This document shows positions 47,725-57,232 of a DNA stretch of 64,000 bases, in pieces. Source of the stretch: Serratia fonticola (GTDB lineage Bacteria > Pseudomonadota > Gammaproteobacteria > Enterobacterales > Enterobacteriaceae); assembly GCF_001006005.1 (NCBI RefSeq), contig NZ_CP011254.1:3720001-3784000 (forward strand), given 5' to 3'. The first letter of the stretch is position 1, and each line of letters opens with the position of its first letter. The notes beneath the pieces are model-generated. The model was not told the DNA's origin. It did no database searches and saw only the letters and a program-made list of their open reading frames with translations. Position numbers and translations under genes: made by a program.

Positions 47725-48393
47725 ATGAATCGTTTCTATTTTTCTATTCCCCTGTTGCTGTCCCTTTGCCATAGCGCTTTGGCGCTGGATGTTGGCGCGG
47801 TCAGTTCCTTTATGCCCAGTAATAGCGCGACGCTAAGTAAAGAAATTAAAAATACAACGGATAGCGGCCGGCTGGTGAATATAAAAATAGAAAGGATTTC
47901 CGACCCGACCGAATCCGGCGTGGTGATCCCGATGGCGACGAAAGACGAAATGCTGTTGTCACCGGCCAGCCTGATGATGCCAGCCAACGCCAGGGACGTG
48001 ATCCGTTTTTATTATAAGGGCCCAGAAGATAATCAAGAACGCTATTACCGGATTGTCTGGTTCGATCAGGCATTAACGGATGCGGGGCAGAATACCGCCA
48101 AACGCAATGGCGTGGCCACCACCTCGGCGCGTATTGGCACCATTTTAGTCGTTACGCCACGCCAGGTTAATTTTAATCATCAGTTTACCAATAACAAAGT
48201 CGCCAATACCGGCAACGCCACCTTCAAAATGGTGGCCTACGGCCCCTGCAAGAATAAGAAAGAAGGCAGCAGCTGCAAGGAAAACTACTTTGTCATGCCA
48301 GGTAAAGATCGTGGTCTGTCAAAAGTGGATATCAATGATAAGAAAAGCCACGTTGCGCTTTGGTATGGAGAGCAATTTATTCAAGTCAAATAA
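47725..48393 (+). CDS. ecpB: Common pilus periplasmic chaperone EcpB
   Basis: 222 residues: signal peptide (1-20) and an alpha-type fimbrial chaperone fold (DVGAVSSFMPSNSATLSKEI, RDVIRFYYKGPEDNQERYYR, ILVVTPRQ). It stabilises pilus subunits in the periplasm. Paralogue of EcpE at the operon's end. A Cys pair near the C-terminus (GPCKNKKEGSSCKE) is shared with EcpE-type chaperones only in part. Confidence 0.92.
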   Translation: MNRFYFSIPLLLSLCHSALALDVGAVSSFMPSNSATLSKEIKNTTDSGRLVNIKIERISDPTESGVVIPMATKDEMLLSPASLMMPANARDVIRFYYKGPEDNQERYYRIVWFDQALTDAGQNTAKRNGVATTSARIGTILVVTPRQVNFNHQFTNNKVANTGNATFKMVAYGPCKNKKEGSSCKENYFVMPGKDRGLSKVDINDKKSHVALWYGEQFIQVK

Positions 48394-48457
48394 CACCGAG
48401 TTGGGCTGCCACAGGATGTTGCAGTAAAGGAATGCATAATAGTTCAAGGAGTTAGAC

Positions 48458-50992
48458 GTGAAACTAGCACTGGATAGTGCATTACTCAAGATATCAGTAG
48501 CGGTGGGGATGAGCGTTATCCCGGCCGTGATGATCCCTGGGCAGTCGGCACTTGCCGCCGGGCTAACCCAAATTGATGGCGTGTTGATCCCCCAGACTTT
48601 CAGCATGGCATTGCGTGAGGGGATGAGTATCCCGTTATTGCTGCATTTTGAACAAAACAACACCTTGAAAGACGACCAACGCATTGGGCGCGCATTGCTG
48701 GTGCTTGATGACAATCATCTGAAAATTAGCGAAATTACCCTGGAAGATAACGAGGGTGGCGCACAGCTGACCGCCGCGATCACCAAGCAGCTCAATGCGC
48801 TCAATGACGCCAACTTTGATGATAAGCAACGCATTACGCTGTCGGATGATGCCTGGCTGGCGTTGGATTTCCGCCAGTTGAACCTGCAATTGGTAGTGAA
48901 GCAATCAGCCTTGGGTACGGTATTGCGTGAGCGTGCCAGCGATATTGGTGCGTCGAGTGTTGATGAGATAAGCAGCACGCTGGCCTATAACCTGGGCGTT
49001 TACGACAACCGCACCAAAGCCAGTGAAGGTTTTACCTCCAGCTATTTATCGCTGAATAACGTCACCTCTCTGCGTGAGCATCATGTGGAAGTGAACGGTT
49101 CTGTCTATGGGATTGGCAGCAGCAACCAGGATTCGACGCTGTATAAGCTGATGTATGAGCGTGACTTCGCTGGCCGACGCTTTGCCGCAGGCATGCTCGA
49201 CAGCTGGAACCTGCAATCGCTGGGGCCAGTGACCACCATCAATTCGAGCAAAATCTACGGCATGTCCTATGGCAGCCGGGCCAATTCGACGGTGTTTGAT
49301 AATAGCCAGTCGTTAACGCCGATTGTCGCCTTCTTCCCCTCGGCGGGTGAAGTTCACCTGTCACGTGATGGCCGCCTGCTCAGCGTACAGAATTTCTCTA
49401 TGGGTAACCACGAAGTGGATACCGGCACGCTGCCTTTTGGTATTTATGATGTGCAGGTTGAGGTGATCGTCAATGGTCAGGTGATCAACCGCCGTATGCA
49501 GCGGGTTAACAAACTCTATAGTCCGCTGCACGCCGCGGGTGCGCCGATGTTCTGGCAGTATTGGGGCGGCATGGTGCGTATGGATGAGTGGCGTGGCGAC
49601 AACGATCGCTTCGCTGAGGCTAAAGATAGCTACCTGTTGGGGGCTTCAGCCTCTGGCAACCTGTCTCGCTTTAACTGGGCGCTGTCCGGCTATTCCCTGG
49701 ACAGCACTTCGGTGGCGGAAGGCCGTTTAAGCATACCGATCATCGATGCGGTGCAGGTTAGCACGCAGAGCATGGTAGCCACAGACCGATCCTGGACGCT
49801 GATCAACACTGTGAGCGCCACGCTGCCCGGCGGTTTCAGTACGCTGTGGGCCAACGAAGAAAAAACGGTGATCGGCAACAAACTGCGCCAAAACGATGCC
49901 CATAACCGGGCGATCGGCGGCTCGCTGAACTTGGGGGCGATTGTGCCTCACCTCGGCACGCTCAGCGTCAGTTATAACGATGACAAGAAAAATAGCAGCC
50001 ATTACTACAACGTAGATTACTACCAGAATCTGTTCACCGGCCGTTACGGCACGCTGGGCATACGTGCCGGGGTACAGCGATACAATAATGGTCATTCCGG
50101 CGGCAATACCGGTAAGTACATTGCGCTCGATTTCTCATTGCCGCTGGGCAATTGGTTCAGCGCCGGGGTTTCTAACCAGAACGGCTACACCACGGCCAAT
50201 ATTGCGGCGCGTAAAGAGATCGCCGATGGGCCGATCCGTACCGTGGGGGCAAACCTATCGCGCGCAATCTCAGGGGACACCAACGGGGATAACAGCTTTA
50301 ACGGCGGCGCCTACGCCCGTTTTGACACCAAGTATTCTACCGGCACCGTCAACGTTAGCAGTTCCGCAGACGGCTACGTGAATACCAGCCTGACCGCTAA
50401 CGGTAGCGTCGGTTGGCAGGGGCGTCATATCGCGGCAAGCGGGCGCAATGAAGGTAACTCAGGGATCATTATCAATACCGGCCTGGAAAATGAAGGCATG
50501 CTGACCGCGCGCGTGGATGGCCGCGTCGTAAAGCTGACCGGCGACAAGAACTATCTGCCACTGTCCCCTTATGGTCAGTATGTCGTGGAGCTGATGAACA
50601 ACAAAAACTCGGCGGAAAGCTTCGATATCGTCACCAATCGTAAGAACAGCCTGACGCTGTACCCGGGCAACGTGGCGGTCATCGAACCGCAAATCAAACA
50701 GATGGTCACGGTATTTGGCCGTATCAAGGCCGAGGACGGCACGCTGCTGGCCAACGCCAATATCAACAACCATATCGGGCGTACCCGTACGGATGAAAAA
50801 GGGGAGTTCGTGATGGATGTGGATAAGAAATTCCCGGTAATCGATTTTACCTACCGCCACAATCAAAGCTGTGAGGTGGCGCTGGATCTGAGCAAGGCAC
50901 AGGGTGCGGTCTGGGTCGGCGACGTGGTTTGCCGCGGCTTGAAGTCCTACGCCAAAGTGAGCCAACCAGGAGATATGAGCAATGAAGGCTAA
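48458..50992 (+). CDS. ecpC: Common pilus outer-membrane usher EcpC
   Basis: 844 residues, close to E. coli EcpC. Signal peptide (about 1-34, cleaved after ALA), N-terminal domain, a long beta-barrel region and C-terminal domains with a [16 protein letters not shown] stretch and a Cys pair (CEVALD, VVCRG). It assembles and exports the pilus. GTG start at 48458 with AAGGAG upstream. Its 3' end overlaps ecpD by 11 bases. Confidence 0.95.
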   Translation: MKLALDSALLKISVAVGMSVIPAVMIPGQSALAAGLTQIDGVLIPQTFSMALREGMSIPLLLHFEQNNTLKDDQRIGRALLVLDDNHLKISEITLEDNEGGAQLTAAITKQLNALNDANFDDKQRITLSDDAWLALDFRQLNLQLVVKQSALGTVLRERASDIGASSVDEISSTLAYNLGVYDNRTKASEGFTSSYLSLNNVTSLREHHVEVNGSVYGIGSSNQDSTLYKLMYERDFAGRRFAAGMLDSWNLQSLGPVTTINSSKIYGMSYGSRANSTVFDNSQSLTPIVAFFPSAGEVHLSRDGRLLSVQNFSMGNHEVDTGTLPFGIYDVQVEVIVNGQVINRRMQRVNKLYSPLHAAGAPMFWQYWGGMVRMDEWRGDNDRFAEAKDSYLLGASASGNLSRFNWALSGYSLDSTSVAEGRLSIPIIDAVQVSTQSMVATDRSWTLINTVSATLPGGFSTLWANEEKTVIGNKLRQNDAHNRAIGGSLNLGAIVPHLGTLSVSYNDDKKNSSHYYNVDYYQNLFTGRYGTLGIRAGVQRYNNGHSGGNTGKYIALDFSLPLGNWFSAGVSNQNGYTTANIAARKEIADGPIRTVGANLSRAISGDTNGDNSFNGGAYARFDTKYSTGTVNVSSSADGYVNTSLTANGSVGWQGRHIAASGRNEGNSGIIINTGLENEGMLTARVDGRVVKLTGDKNYLPLSPYGQYVVELMNNKNSAESFDIVTNRKNSLTLYPGNVAVIEPQIKQMVTVFGRIKAEDGTLLANANINNHIGRTRTDEKGEFVMDVDKKFPVIDFTYRHNQSCEVALDLSKAQGAVWVGDVVCRGLKSYAKVSQPGDMSNEG

Positions 50993-52625
50993 TAACATAC
51001 GTTTGGCACTGTTGATTGGCGGCCTGCTGAGCATCGCCCCGGCGCAGGCGGTGAACCCGACCAATCTGGGAGATGCCGCAACGATGAAGTTTGTCTTTGT
51101 TGAGAACAATGCGGACGATAACTTCTTTGTAACCCCGGCAGGGGGGCTCGAGCCGCGTCTGACCGGTGCCAATAAATGGACCGGCCTGAAATATGGTGGT
51201 TCCGGCACCATTTACCAGCAGAGCCTGGGCTACGTCGATAATGGCTATAACTATTTGCTGACGGCTAACAACCGCTTTGATATGTGGCTGGAAAATGCGC
51301 CTATTAAAAGCCCATTCCTTGGCTTGCGTTGCATCAACTGGTATGCCGGCTGCAATATGGATACCAGTCTGATCTTGCCTGAAACCACTGATGAAAAAGG
51401 GTTTTACGGTGCAGTCGTCACCTCCGGCGGGGCAAAATGGATGCATGGCATGATGTCGCCGAGTTTTTATCAATACCTGAAACAGATGGGAACGGGTAGT
51501 TCGTTCAGCATGCAGATCAACGGTTGTCAGACCAACGTTGTCTACAATGCCAGCAACGGCGAACGCTGCCAGGATCAGGCCCGTGGCACCTGGTATCGAC
51601 GTACCGTCACCCATGCCAAGGCGGCACACCTGCGTTTTATCAATACCAATGCGGTATCGGAAGTGTTCGTCAACAGTGATGGGATACCGATCATCGGTGA
51701 AGGTAATGCGGACTGCCGCAACCAAACCGTCGGTGCCCGCAGCGGTATCATGTGCAAGATGGTCAGCTACGATCTGCAAACGGATGGCAGCGTCAGTAAC
51801 ACCTCGATCCATATTTTTCCGTCGATCAACCATGCCGCACTGTCATCGGCGGTTAATGCGGCCGATCTGCAATTCAGTTTGAATGGCAACAGTTGGAAAA
51901 ATACCTCGGGTACCGGCAGCTACTATACGTTTAACGAGTTGAAGAGCAGCAATGCCGTTTACGTATTTTTTGCCAGTAATTTCTTCAAACAGATGGTCAG
52001 ACTGGGGATCACCGACGGCGGCACGCACGATCTGATTAACTTCCGTTTCCAGAACATCACCTCGCCGGAATCGGGATGGTATGAGTTCTCGACTTCTAAC
52101 CAACTGATCATCAAGCCTCGTGATTTCAGTATCAGCATTATTTCCGAGGATTTCGATAACAGCCCGCATCGGGAAGGGTATGTTGGCCCCTCAGAGCCAC
52201 CGTTGGAGTTTGGCTATATTGTGACCACCAGCGCCAAGACCAATGCCGATCAGGTAAGGGTGATGGCGACTGGCCCAACGCAGTCACTGCGGGGGATCAA
52301 CTACTGTATTTTCTCCTCTCCAGACAATACTACGCAGGTTCCATTCCCGGCCCAGCTCAGTATCACCACCAGCACCGGGACGGAGCAGGTGTTTGATGCC
52401 GGTTGTGACAGCCAGTGGCACGATATGACCAACGCCCTATGGAGCAGCACCCCATGGAATGATATTTCCGGTGACGTGGGGGTGATGAACAAGACCAAGG
52501 TCAAGTTCAGGATCCCGATGAACGATCCTATCTCGCTGAAAACGGTGGAAGGTAACGCCTGGTATGGCGATGTGCATGCCGCCGGTGAAATTCACGTTGA
52601 GGCAACTTGGCGCAATATCAATTAA
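50982..52625 (+). CDS. ecpD: Common pilus tip adhesin EcpD
   Basis: 547 residues, the same length as E. coli EcpD. Signal peptide (1-23, cleaved after AQA), two-domain tip protein with several Cys ([32 protein letters not shown]). It sits at the pilus tip and polymerises, binding host or plant surfaces. AGGAG precedes the ATG inside the ecpC end. Confidence 0.95.
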   Translation: MKANNIRLALLIGGLLSIAPAQAVNPTNLGDAATMKFVFVENNADDNFFVTPAGGLEPRLTGANKWTGLKYGGSGTIYQQSLGYVDNGYNYLLTANNRFDMWLENAPIKSPFLGLRCINWYAGCNMDTSLILPETTDEKGFYGAVVTSGGAKWMHGMMSPSFYQYLKQMGTGSSFSMQINGCQTNVVYNASNGERCQDQARGTWYRRTVTHAKAAHLRFINTNAVSEVFVNSDGIPIIGEGNADCRNQTVGARSGIMCKMVSYDLQTDGSVSNTSIHIFPSINHAALSSAVNAADLQFSLNGNSWKNTSGTGSYYTFNELKSSNAVYVFFASNFFKQMVRLGITDGGTHDLINFRFQNITSPESGWYEFSTSNQLIIKPRDFSISIISEDFDNSPHREGYVGPSEPPLEFGYIVTTSAKTNADQVRVMATGPTQSLRGINYCIFSSPDNTTQVPFPAQLSITTSTGTEQVFDAGCDSQWHDMTNALWSSTPWNDISGDVGVMNKTKVKFRIPMNDPISLKTVEGNAWYGDVHAAGEIHVEATWRNIN

Positions 52626-52634
52626 GGGGATGAT

Positions 52635-53294
52635 GTGAAAACTCTGCTGCTATGGCTAATCTTCCTGCCCTTTACCGCCGGGGCGATCAACGTGGGTACC
52701 ATGACGTTTGCGATGGATCAGGATCAGTCCTTTGTCGCCAAGCGGGTGTTGAACAATAACGCCAGCGCCCGGTTTTATCAGGTTTCCATTCGTGCCATCG
52801 ATCGGCCAGGGGAGCAAGAGGTGCGAACCCGTCCGGCAGAGGGTGAGCTTTTGTTCGCCCCCAAACAACTGACGTTGCAGGCGGGACAGGGGGAGTATTA
52901 CAAGTTCTATTACCATGGGCCGAAGGACAATAAAGAGCGTTATTATCGCGTCTCATTTCGCGAGGTACCGACTAACCTATTGACCAGCGGGCAGAGCAGG
53001 AAAGCCGGTGCCAACCTTGAGCCGATCGTGGTGATGGATACCATTCTGGTTGTCAGACCACGTGAAACCCGGTTTTCCTACCAACTCGATAAGCAGCGCG
53101 GCACGCTCAAAAACACCGGCAATACCTTTTTTAAGTTTCTGCTGAAACCCGGTTGTGATAGCACCGATGAAGAAGGGATCACCGAATATTTACGCCCAGG
53201 AGATACGCTGTCGCATCCGGGTATCAAACTACAAGGTCAGAAATTTATTATTTATAACGACAAGTTTATTAACGTGGATAAAAGTTGCATTTAA
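52635..53294 (+). CDS. ecpE: Common pilus second chaperone EcpE
   Basis: 219 residues. Short signal peptide (1-16), then a chaperone fold like EcpB: INVGTMTFAMDQDQSFVAKR, YKFYYHGPKDNKERYYRVSF, DTILVVRPRE. Thought to serve EcpD. GTG start at 52635 with AAGGGGA upstream; the ATG five bases earlier runs into a stop at once. Confidence 0.92.
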   Translation: MKTLLLWLIFLPFTAGAINVGTMTFAMDQDQSFVAKRVLNNNASARFYQVSIRAIDRPGEQEVRTRPAEGELLFAPKQLTLQAGQGEYYKFYYHGPKDNKERYYRVSFREVPTNLLTSGQSRKAGANLEPIVVMDTILVVRPRETRFSYQLDKQRGTLKNTGNTFFKFLLKPGCDSTDEEGITEYLRPGDTLSHPGIKLQGQKFIIYNDKFINVDKSCI

Positions 53295-53389
53295 ATAGCA
53301 AGATTTTATTGACCGTTCGGCAGGAAACGCTGGTTTCAGGTGGATTTTATAAACTAAAAAATATAATATTTTCAATGGGATAATTAATT

Positions 53390-54055
53390 ATGCATGCCTT
53401 TTATAACGAGACTTTTATTATCTTTGATCCCCATCCTTTGGTGAATATCGGCCTGCAAGCATTGATTGACCCGAAAAATAAAAAAATCAGCCGTCTATGT
53501 AGCCTGAAAGAGATTGTCTCGTCACTCCATAATAACGAACAGCAAACGGTTATTATGGAGCTCTACCATCATACCGAAGACATTTATCAGGTAGTGCGAT
53601 TCGTGTTGACCGCCGGTAAGCTTTGGCCAAAGGCGTCCCTGGTGGTTTTCACCGATATCATCAATCCCGATATTTTATCGCTGCTTGCCGCGCAAAAACA
53701 CCTCTCATTAGTTGCCAAGCGGGATAATGTGAATTATTTGCTGGCAGCCATTTCGGCGGCCCATCCCACTTCCAGTTATCGTAGCCCAGCGATGCGGCAG
53801 TTGCTGTCGCAGAGGCAGCTGCCATTATCAGGTTGCGAATGGCGTATCTTGGGGTTGATGGTTGGCGGAGCCAATGCGCAGCATGCCGCTCAGCTTATCG
53901 GGCGCAGCTATAAGACCGTTTGCACCCATAAGCTGAATATTATGCGCAAGCTGGGGCTGAATCAGGTTGGCTTTATGATGCTGCTGTTGGCGTTCAGAAC
54001 CCGATATTGGGATGAAACTGTCATTTCTGGAATACATCCTGCTCCACCTCACTAA
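53390..54055 (+). CDS. LuxR/FixJ-type regulator with a receiver-like N-terminus
   Basis: 221 residues. A C-terminal LuxR HTH (about 143-200: LPLSGCEWRILGLMVGGANA, then IGRSYKTVCTHKLNIMRKLG). The N-terminal part resembles a response-regulator receiver in predicted pattern, but the usual phospho-acceptor position reads VIMELYH, without Asp, so it is unlikely to be phosphorylated. It follows ecpE by 95 bp and may control the pilus. The last 11 or so codons are encoded by a decayed histidine kinase fragment (see 54021-54130), so the native C-terminus is altered. Confidence 0.8.
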   Translation: MHAFYNETFIIFDPHPLVNIGLQALIDPKNKKISRLCSLKEIVSSLHNNEQQTVIMELYHHTEDIYQVVRFVLTAGKLWPKASLVVFTDIINPDILSLLAAQKHLSLVAKRDNVNYLLAAISAAHPTSSYRSPAMRQLLSQRQLPLSGCEWRILGLMVGGANAQHAAQLIGRSYKTVCTHKLNIMRKLGLNQVGFMMLLLAFRTRYWDETVISGIHPAPPH

Positions 54056-54130
54056 GAGAGAAGGCTTCTTTCTGAGGGTACGCCAGCTCCGCTAGTTCAA
54101 ACAATTCCTCTGTCAACCGGTCTGGCCAAA
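54021..54130 (-). pseudogene. Decayed fragment of a histidine kinase gene
   Basis: On the minus strand one frame reads RLTEELFELAELAYPQKEAF then SLSEVEQDVFQK and stop. The intact kinase at 57233-58702 has RLAQELFELARLEYGVVKPQ then KEPFSLSELVQDVFQK. The DNA of 54025-54077 matches 57636-57688 at 46 of 53 positions. The fragment lacks GVVK and everything outside this part of the HisKA-ATPase junction, and it overlaps the end of the LuxR gene. Confidence 0.85.
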
Positions 54131-54469
54131 TCAGTGCAGGCCGCCTTTTTTCTAAGTTTACTCTTAATTTTGGCGCTTTTATAACGATATATATTTATCA
54201 CTTGTGAGCGAAGTAGGTCGTTGTTTCGCGTTACGGCTGGTTGTAAATCAAGCAGGCCTGGCATTATTAATAGCGTGATAATATTATCATTTCCGAGGTT
54301 AATTTGAGAATTTACTGGTTGTAATAAAAAATTTCTCATGAAAGATCCGAAAGTAAAACATTTCAGCTGAATTTTATTGTCTTAATAAATGCTATAAATT
54401 AAGGTCCTTCTGCCTTTAAGAACGGCGTATTCATGTTGTTAATTAATTATTTTAGAAGGATCTATATAG
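54056..54469. other. 414-bp gap after the LuxR gene
   Basis: Its left 75 bp is the kinase fragment. The rest is strongly AT-rich with no gene I can support; a minus frame at 54097-54339 overlaps the fragment in another frame and is rejected. An AGAAGGA ribosome site closes it. Confidence 0.5.
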
Positions 54470-54958
54470 ATGAATAAAAGTAAAATTGGGCTTTTAATGC
54501 TCGGTGCTCTGGTGTTCTCAGCCAATGCTTTTGCTGGTATCAGCAGTCAAGAGCAACGCATGCGTAATGAAGTTACCAAGTGCATCAGTGATATCCAGCA
54601 ATATGGCAATGATCCTAGGGTTAAATCACCTCTCTGGGTTATTTATGGCACACTCGGTGGCGCGCATAAGTACTGCAGTTCAGTTGCCGCTAAAACCAGA
54701 ACTGCAATCACGCCAGGGTATAACCAGCAAGAGGCTTGGGATGCAGAGTGGCAGGATCTCTTTGCAGAATATAGCGCCATTCCCAAGGCCGATGCCAACC
54801 AACCCAATACCCAGAAATTGCTCAAAAAGCTGCGTGATCTTGGCGCAACAAACAAATTAGATGGGCGCCATGCTCAGTCTAAACTCTATGTTTATCGTGC
54901 TATGATGAGTGAGTTGGATAAATTGGAAGCGGTTCTGCCTTCTGTTGAAGGTAAATAA
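54470..54958 (+). CDS. Secreted protein of unknown function
   Basis: 162 residues. Clear signal peptide (1-22, cleaved after AFA), then a mostly helical mature protein with two Cys (KCISDIQ about 38, YCSS about 68) that may pair, and conserved-looking SPLWVIYGTLGGAHKYC and LDGRHAQSKLYVYRAMM stretches. I do not recognise a family. It does not look like a pilin (no beta-strand pattern or C-terminal Tyr). It precedes the short usher gene by 88 bp on the same strand and may be its partner. Confidence 0.75.
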   Translation: MNKSKIGLLMLGALVFSANAFAGISSQEQRMRNEVTKCISDIQQYGNDPRVKSPLWVIYGTLGGAHKYCSSVAAKTRTAITPGYNQQEAWDAEWQDLFAEYSAIPKADANQPNTQKLLKKLRDLGATNKLDGRHAQSKLYVYRAMMSELDKLEAVLPSVEGK

Positions 54959-55046
54959 ACTGTTTTAATTAAATAATAATGTACCGGCCTGTTTAATTAT
55001 GACTGCCGGTGCATTTTTATAAATTCTATTATTCCCACCGAACAAT

Positions 55047-57140
55047 ATGAATAAAACTTCATTCGTTTTCCCTAGTTTATTAATGGCAGCCTGGTTTGCC
55101 AATGCAGGGGAGTATTTTTATATCTCCCAAGGGGATCGGGATATAGGTCATATTGAATTGGACATGGCGGATGACGGTTTCCCGTGCTTTGATAGACAAA
55201 AGCTTATGGAATGGGAAATCCTCTCACCAACAAACATGAGTGAGGTACCAGAAACCGGCTGTATCAAAGTTAAAGATCTTTATCCATTAAATATTACCGT
55301 TACCTTAATTGATAAGGTGAATTTTCTTTTTTTTACATTCTTAGAGTCGACGGAGGTCAAGGCCGATCCTCGCTTGGCTATCGAGTATAGAGATGAGGGT
55401 ATTCCAGCTATCCTGATAAACTATGATGTTAACTATAAAAAATATCATGGAGAGCGTTATATCAGAAGGAAAAGAAAAGATAACTTAGTCGTTGAGTTAG
55501 AGTCTGGCATCAACTATCAACACTGGCGGTTAAGATCACGGCAGTTTCATGATAATGAGGATATGCTACAGCAACGGATAAGGTTTTCCGATCTCTATGC
55601 TGAAAGAGATATCCCCGAGATGAACTCTCGCTTGCATTTTGGTGAGGGCTACAATAATACTTTCTATCTGGATCCTTTCCCCTATCGCGGGATAAAATTG
55701 TCCTCGGACGATAATATGTTTCCTTCGTCACAGGGGCCGGTGTTGCCTTGGGTATACGGTGTGGCCACTAGTGATGCTGAAGTGGAGATCCGGCAGAACG
55801 GCCAACCGGTTTACCGTACGATGGTTCAAACCGGGGATTTCGTGCTGAGAAATATCAAACTGTTTGACAAGTCGGGTTCTATTACCATGACGGTGAGAGA
55901 AAGCGACGGTAGCATCATTTATTATGACGTGCCCTGGAGTCGGCTGGACAATATCCTGGATAAGAATATGTGGAAATATGATATCTCATTCGGCAAGTTT
56001 ATGAGTAGTGAGAGAATGGAAGAGTCTAACCCCATTTTCTTTCAGGGGGGCGCTGGATATGGCCTCACTGCACAAAGCTCTTTATTTGGTGGCGCGTTGA
56101 TATCGCAAAATTACTATAGCCACTCACTAGGTATTGGTCAGCGACTCAATCAATTCGGTGATGTTACCTTTAATCATCAGTACAGCAGTATAACATCGGC
56201 AGAGCAGGGTCAGGTGAATGGTGAGAAGTTGCGTTTACACTATGTGGCTAATTTCAACAAGGCCAATGCCAGCATCAGGTTAAATGGCGAGTATTATCTG
56301 CAACCTCATTTTAATGATTTCAATAATTACGCGTATAATGCTAAAACAGATTATTATTGCTGTGATTATTATAAAAAAGAATATGGTTTTGATTTTTCGC
56401 TAAGCGCATTGATCGGTACCTCACAGAGCTTGTCGTTAAATATCAACCAGGAAAAATACAAAGAAGATCAAGGTAAGCGGACGTTCTACTCGCTGAAGTT
56501 TATGCAAAACACCGTCAACTTATCCTATGACCTTGACCTGTCCTATTATCAATACCCTACGCAAAAAAATGAAATGCTGTTTGGTATTACCTTCAGGATA
56601 CCCTTAAAGAGAATGGGGGTTGATAACACCAGCCTGAATCTGGGATACAGCTATAACCCCTATGATCACTATCAAACTGAGCTTGGCGTTAGCGGTAGAC
56701 ATTTAGATAACAACCTTAACTACCGGGTGACTAGCCGCAAGGGCAAACAGAGCAAGGCAAGTTATCAGGCGAGTGCCAATTACCGCTATGCTGCGGGTGA
56801 ATCGGCTATCAGATACCAGTCTGGAACAAACTATGCGCTTTACTCGGCGAACAGCTCAGGTTCATTGGTTGCCCACCAGGCGGGGATTACCCTAGGGCCA
56901 ACGTTAGGTGACACTAACGCACTGGTTTATAGCAAAAAGCATCCCAATGCGACGATCCCCGAGCAGGTTGATGTGGTTACCGACAGTCGCGGTTATGCCA
57001 TTATCCCCAATCTCATTCCTTACCAGGTCAACGTGGTCAATGATGAGATAGGCCAAGAGAGGGAGTTTGGTGAACCAGCCAATGAAGTCGTTAAAGTGCC
57101 GACATTAGGGGCCTTATCCTATTATGAGTTGCTCAACTAA
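55047..57140 (+). CDS. Orphan fimbrial usher, C-terminally short
   Basis: 697 residues, against about 830 usual. Signal peptide (1-20, cleaved after ANA), N-terminal domain with two Cys (PCFDRQ about 46, GCIKV about 70), barrel, and a plug domain (YRGIKLSSDDNMFPSS, PVLPWVYGVATSDAEVEIRQ, NGQPVYRTMVQTGDFVLRNI). After the first C-terminal domain motif (VVTDSRGYAIIPNLIPYQVN) the protein ends at VPTLGALSYYELLN, so the last barrel strands and second C-terminal domain are missing. No chaperone or pilin gene accompanies it. AT-rich, consistent with transfer. Function, if any, unknown. Confidence 0.83.
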   Translation: MNKTSFVFPSLLMAAWFANAGEYFYISQGDRDIGHIELDMADDGFPCFDRQKLMEWEILSPTNMSEVPETGCIKVKDLYPLNITVTLIDKVNFLFFTFLESTEVKADPRLAIEYRDEGIPAILINYDVNYKKYHGERYIRRKRKDNLVVELESGINYQHWRLRSRQFHDNEDMLQQRIRFSDLYAERDIPEMNSRLHFGEGYNNTFYLDPFPYRGIKLSSDDNMFPSSQGPVLPWVYGVATSDAEVEIRQNGQPVYRTMVQTGDFVLRNIKLFDKSGSITMTVRESDGSIIYYDVPWSRLDNILDKNMWKYDISFGKFMSSERMEESNPIFFQGGAGYGLTAQSSLFGGALISQNYYSHSLGIGQRLNQFGDVTFNHQYSSITSAEQGQVNGEKLRLHYVANFNKANASIRLNGEYYLQPHFNDFNNYAYNAKTDYYCCDYYKKEYGFDFSLSALIGTSQSLSLNINQEKYKEDQGKRTFYSLKFMQNTVNLSYDLDLSYYQYPTQKNEMLFGITFRIPLKRMGVDNTSLNLGYSYNPYDHYQTELGVSGRHLDNNLNYRVTSRKGKQSKASYQASANYRYAAGESAIRYQSGTNYALYSANSSGSLVAHQAGITLGPTLGDTNALVYSKKHPNATIPEQVDVVTDSRGYAIIPNLIPYQVNVVNDEIGQEREFGEPANEVVKVPTLGALSYYELLN

Positions 57141-57181
57141 ATAGCTGTGCCGAAGAGGGCAACAGGTGGAAATCATACTGG

Positions 57182-57227
57182 GTGCCGGCACGCCATAAGC
57201 CCTTCTCTGGAGGCTGGTTGCCGGCAC
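57182..57227. terminator. Inverted repeat between the usher and histidine kinase genes
   Basis: 9-bp arms GTGCCGGCA / TGCCGGCAC around a 28-base loop, between convergent genes; CTTTAG follows on the plus strand. A plausible two-way terminator. Confidence 0.5.
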
Positions 57228-57232
57228 TTTAG

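Noticed and set aside
54097..54339. 80-codon minus-strand frame after the LuxR gene
   Set aside because: It overlaps the kinase fragment in a different frame and has no recognisable features or conserved start.
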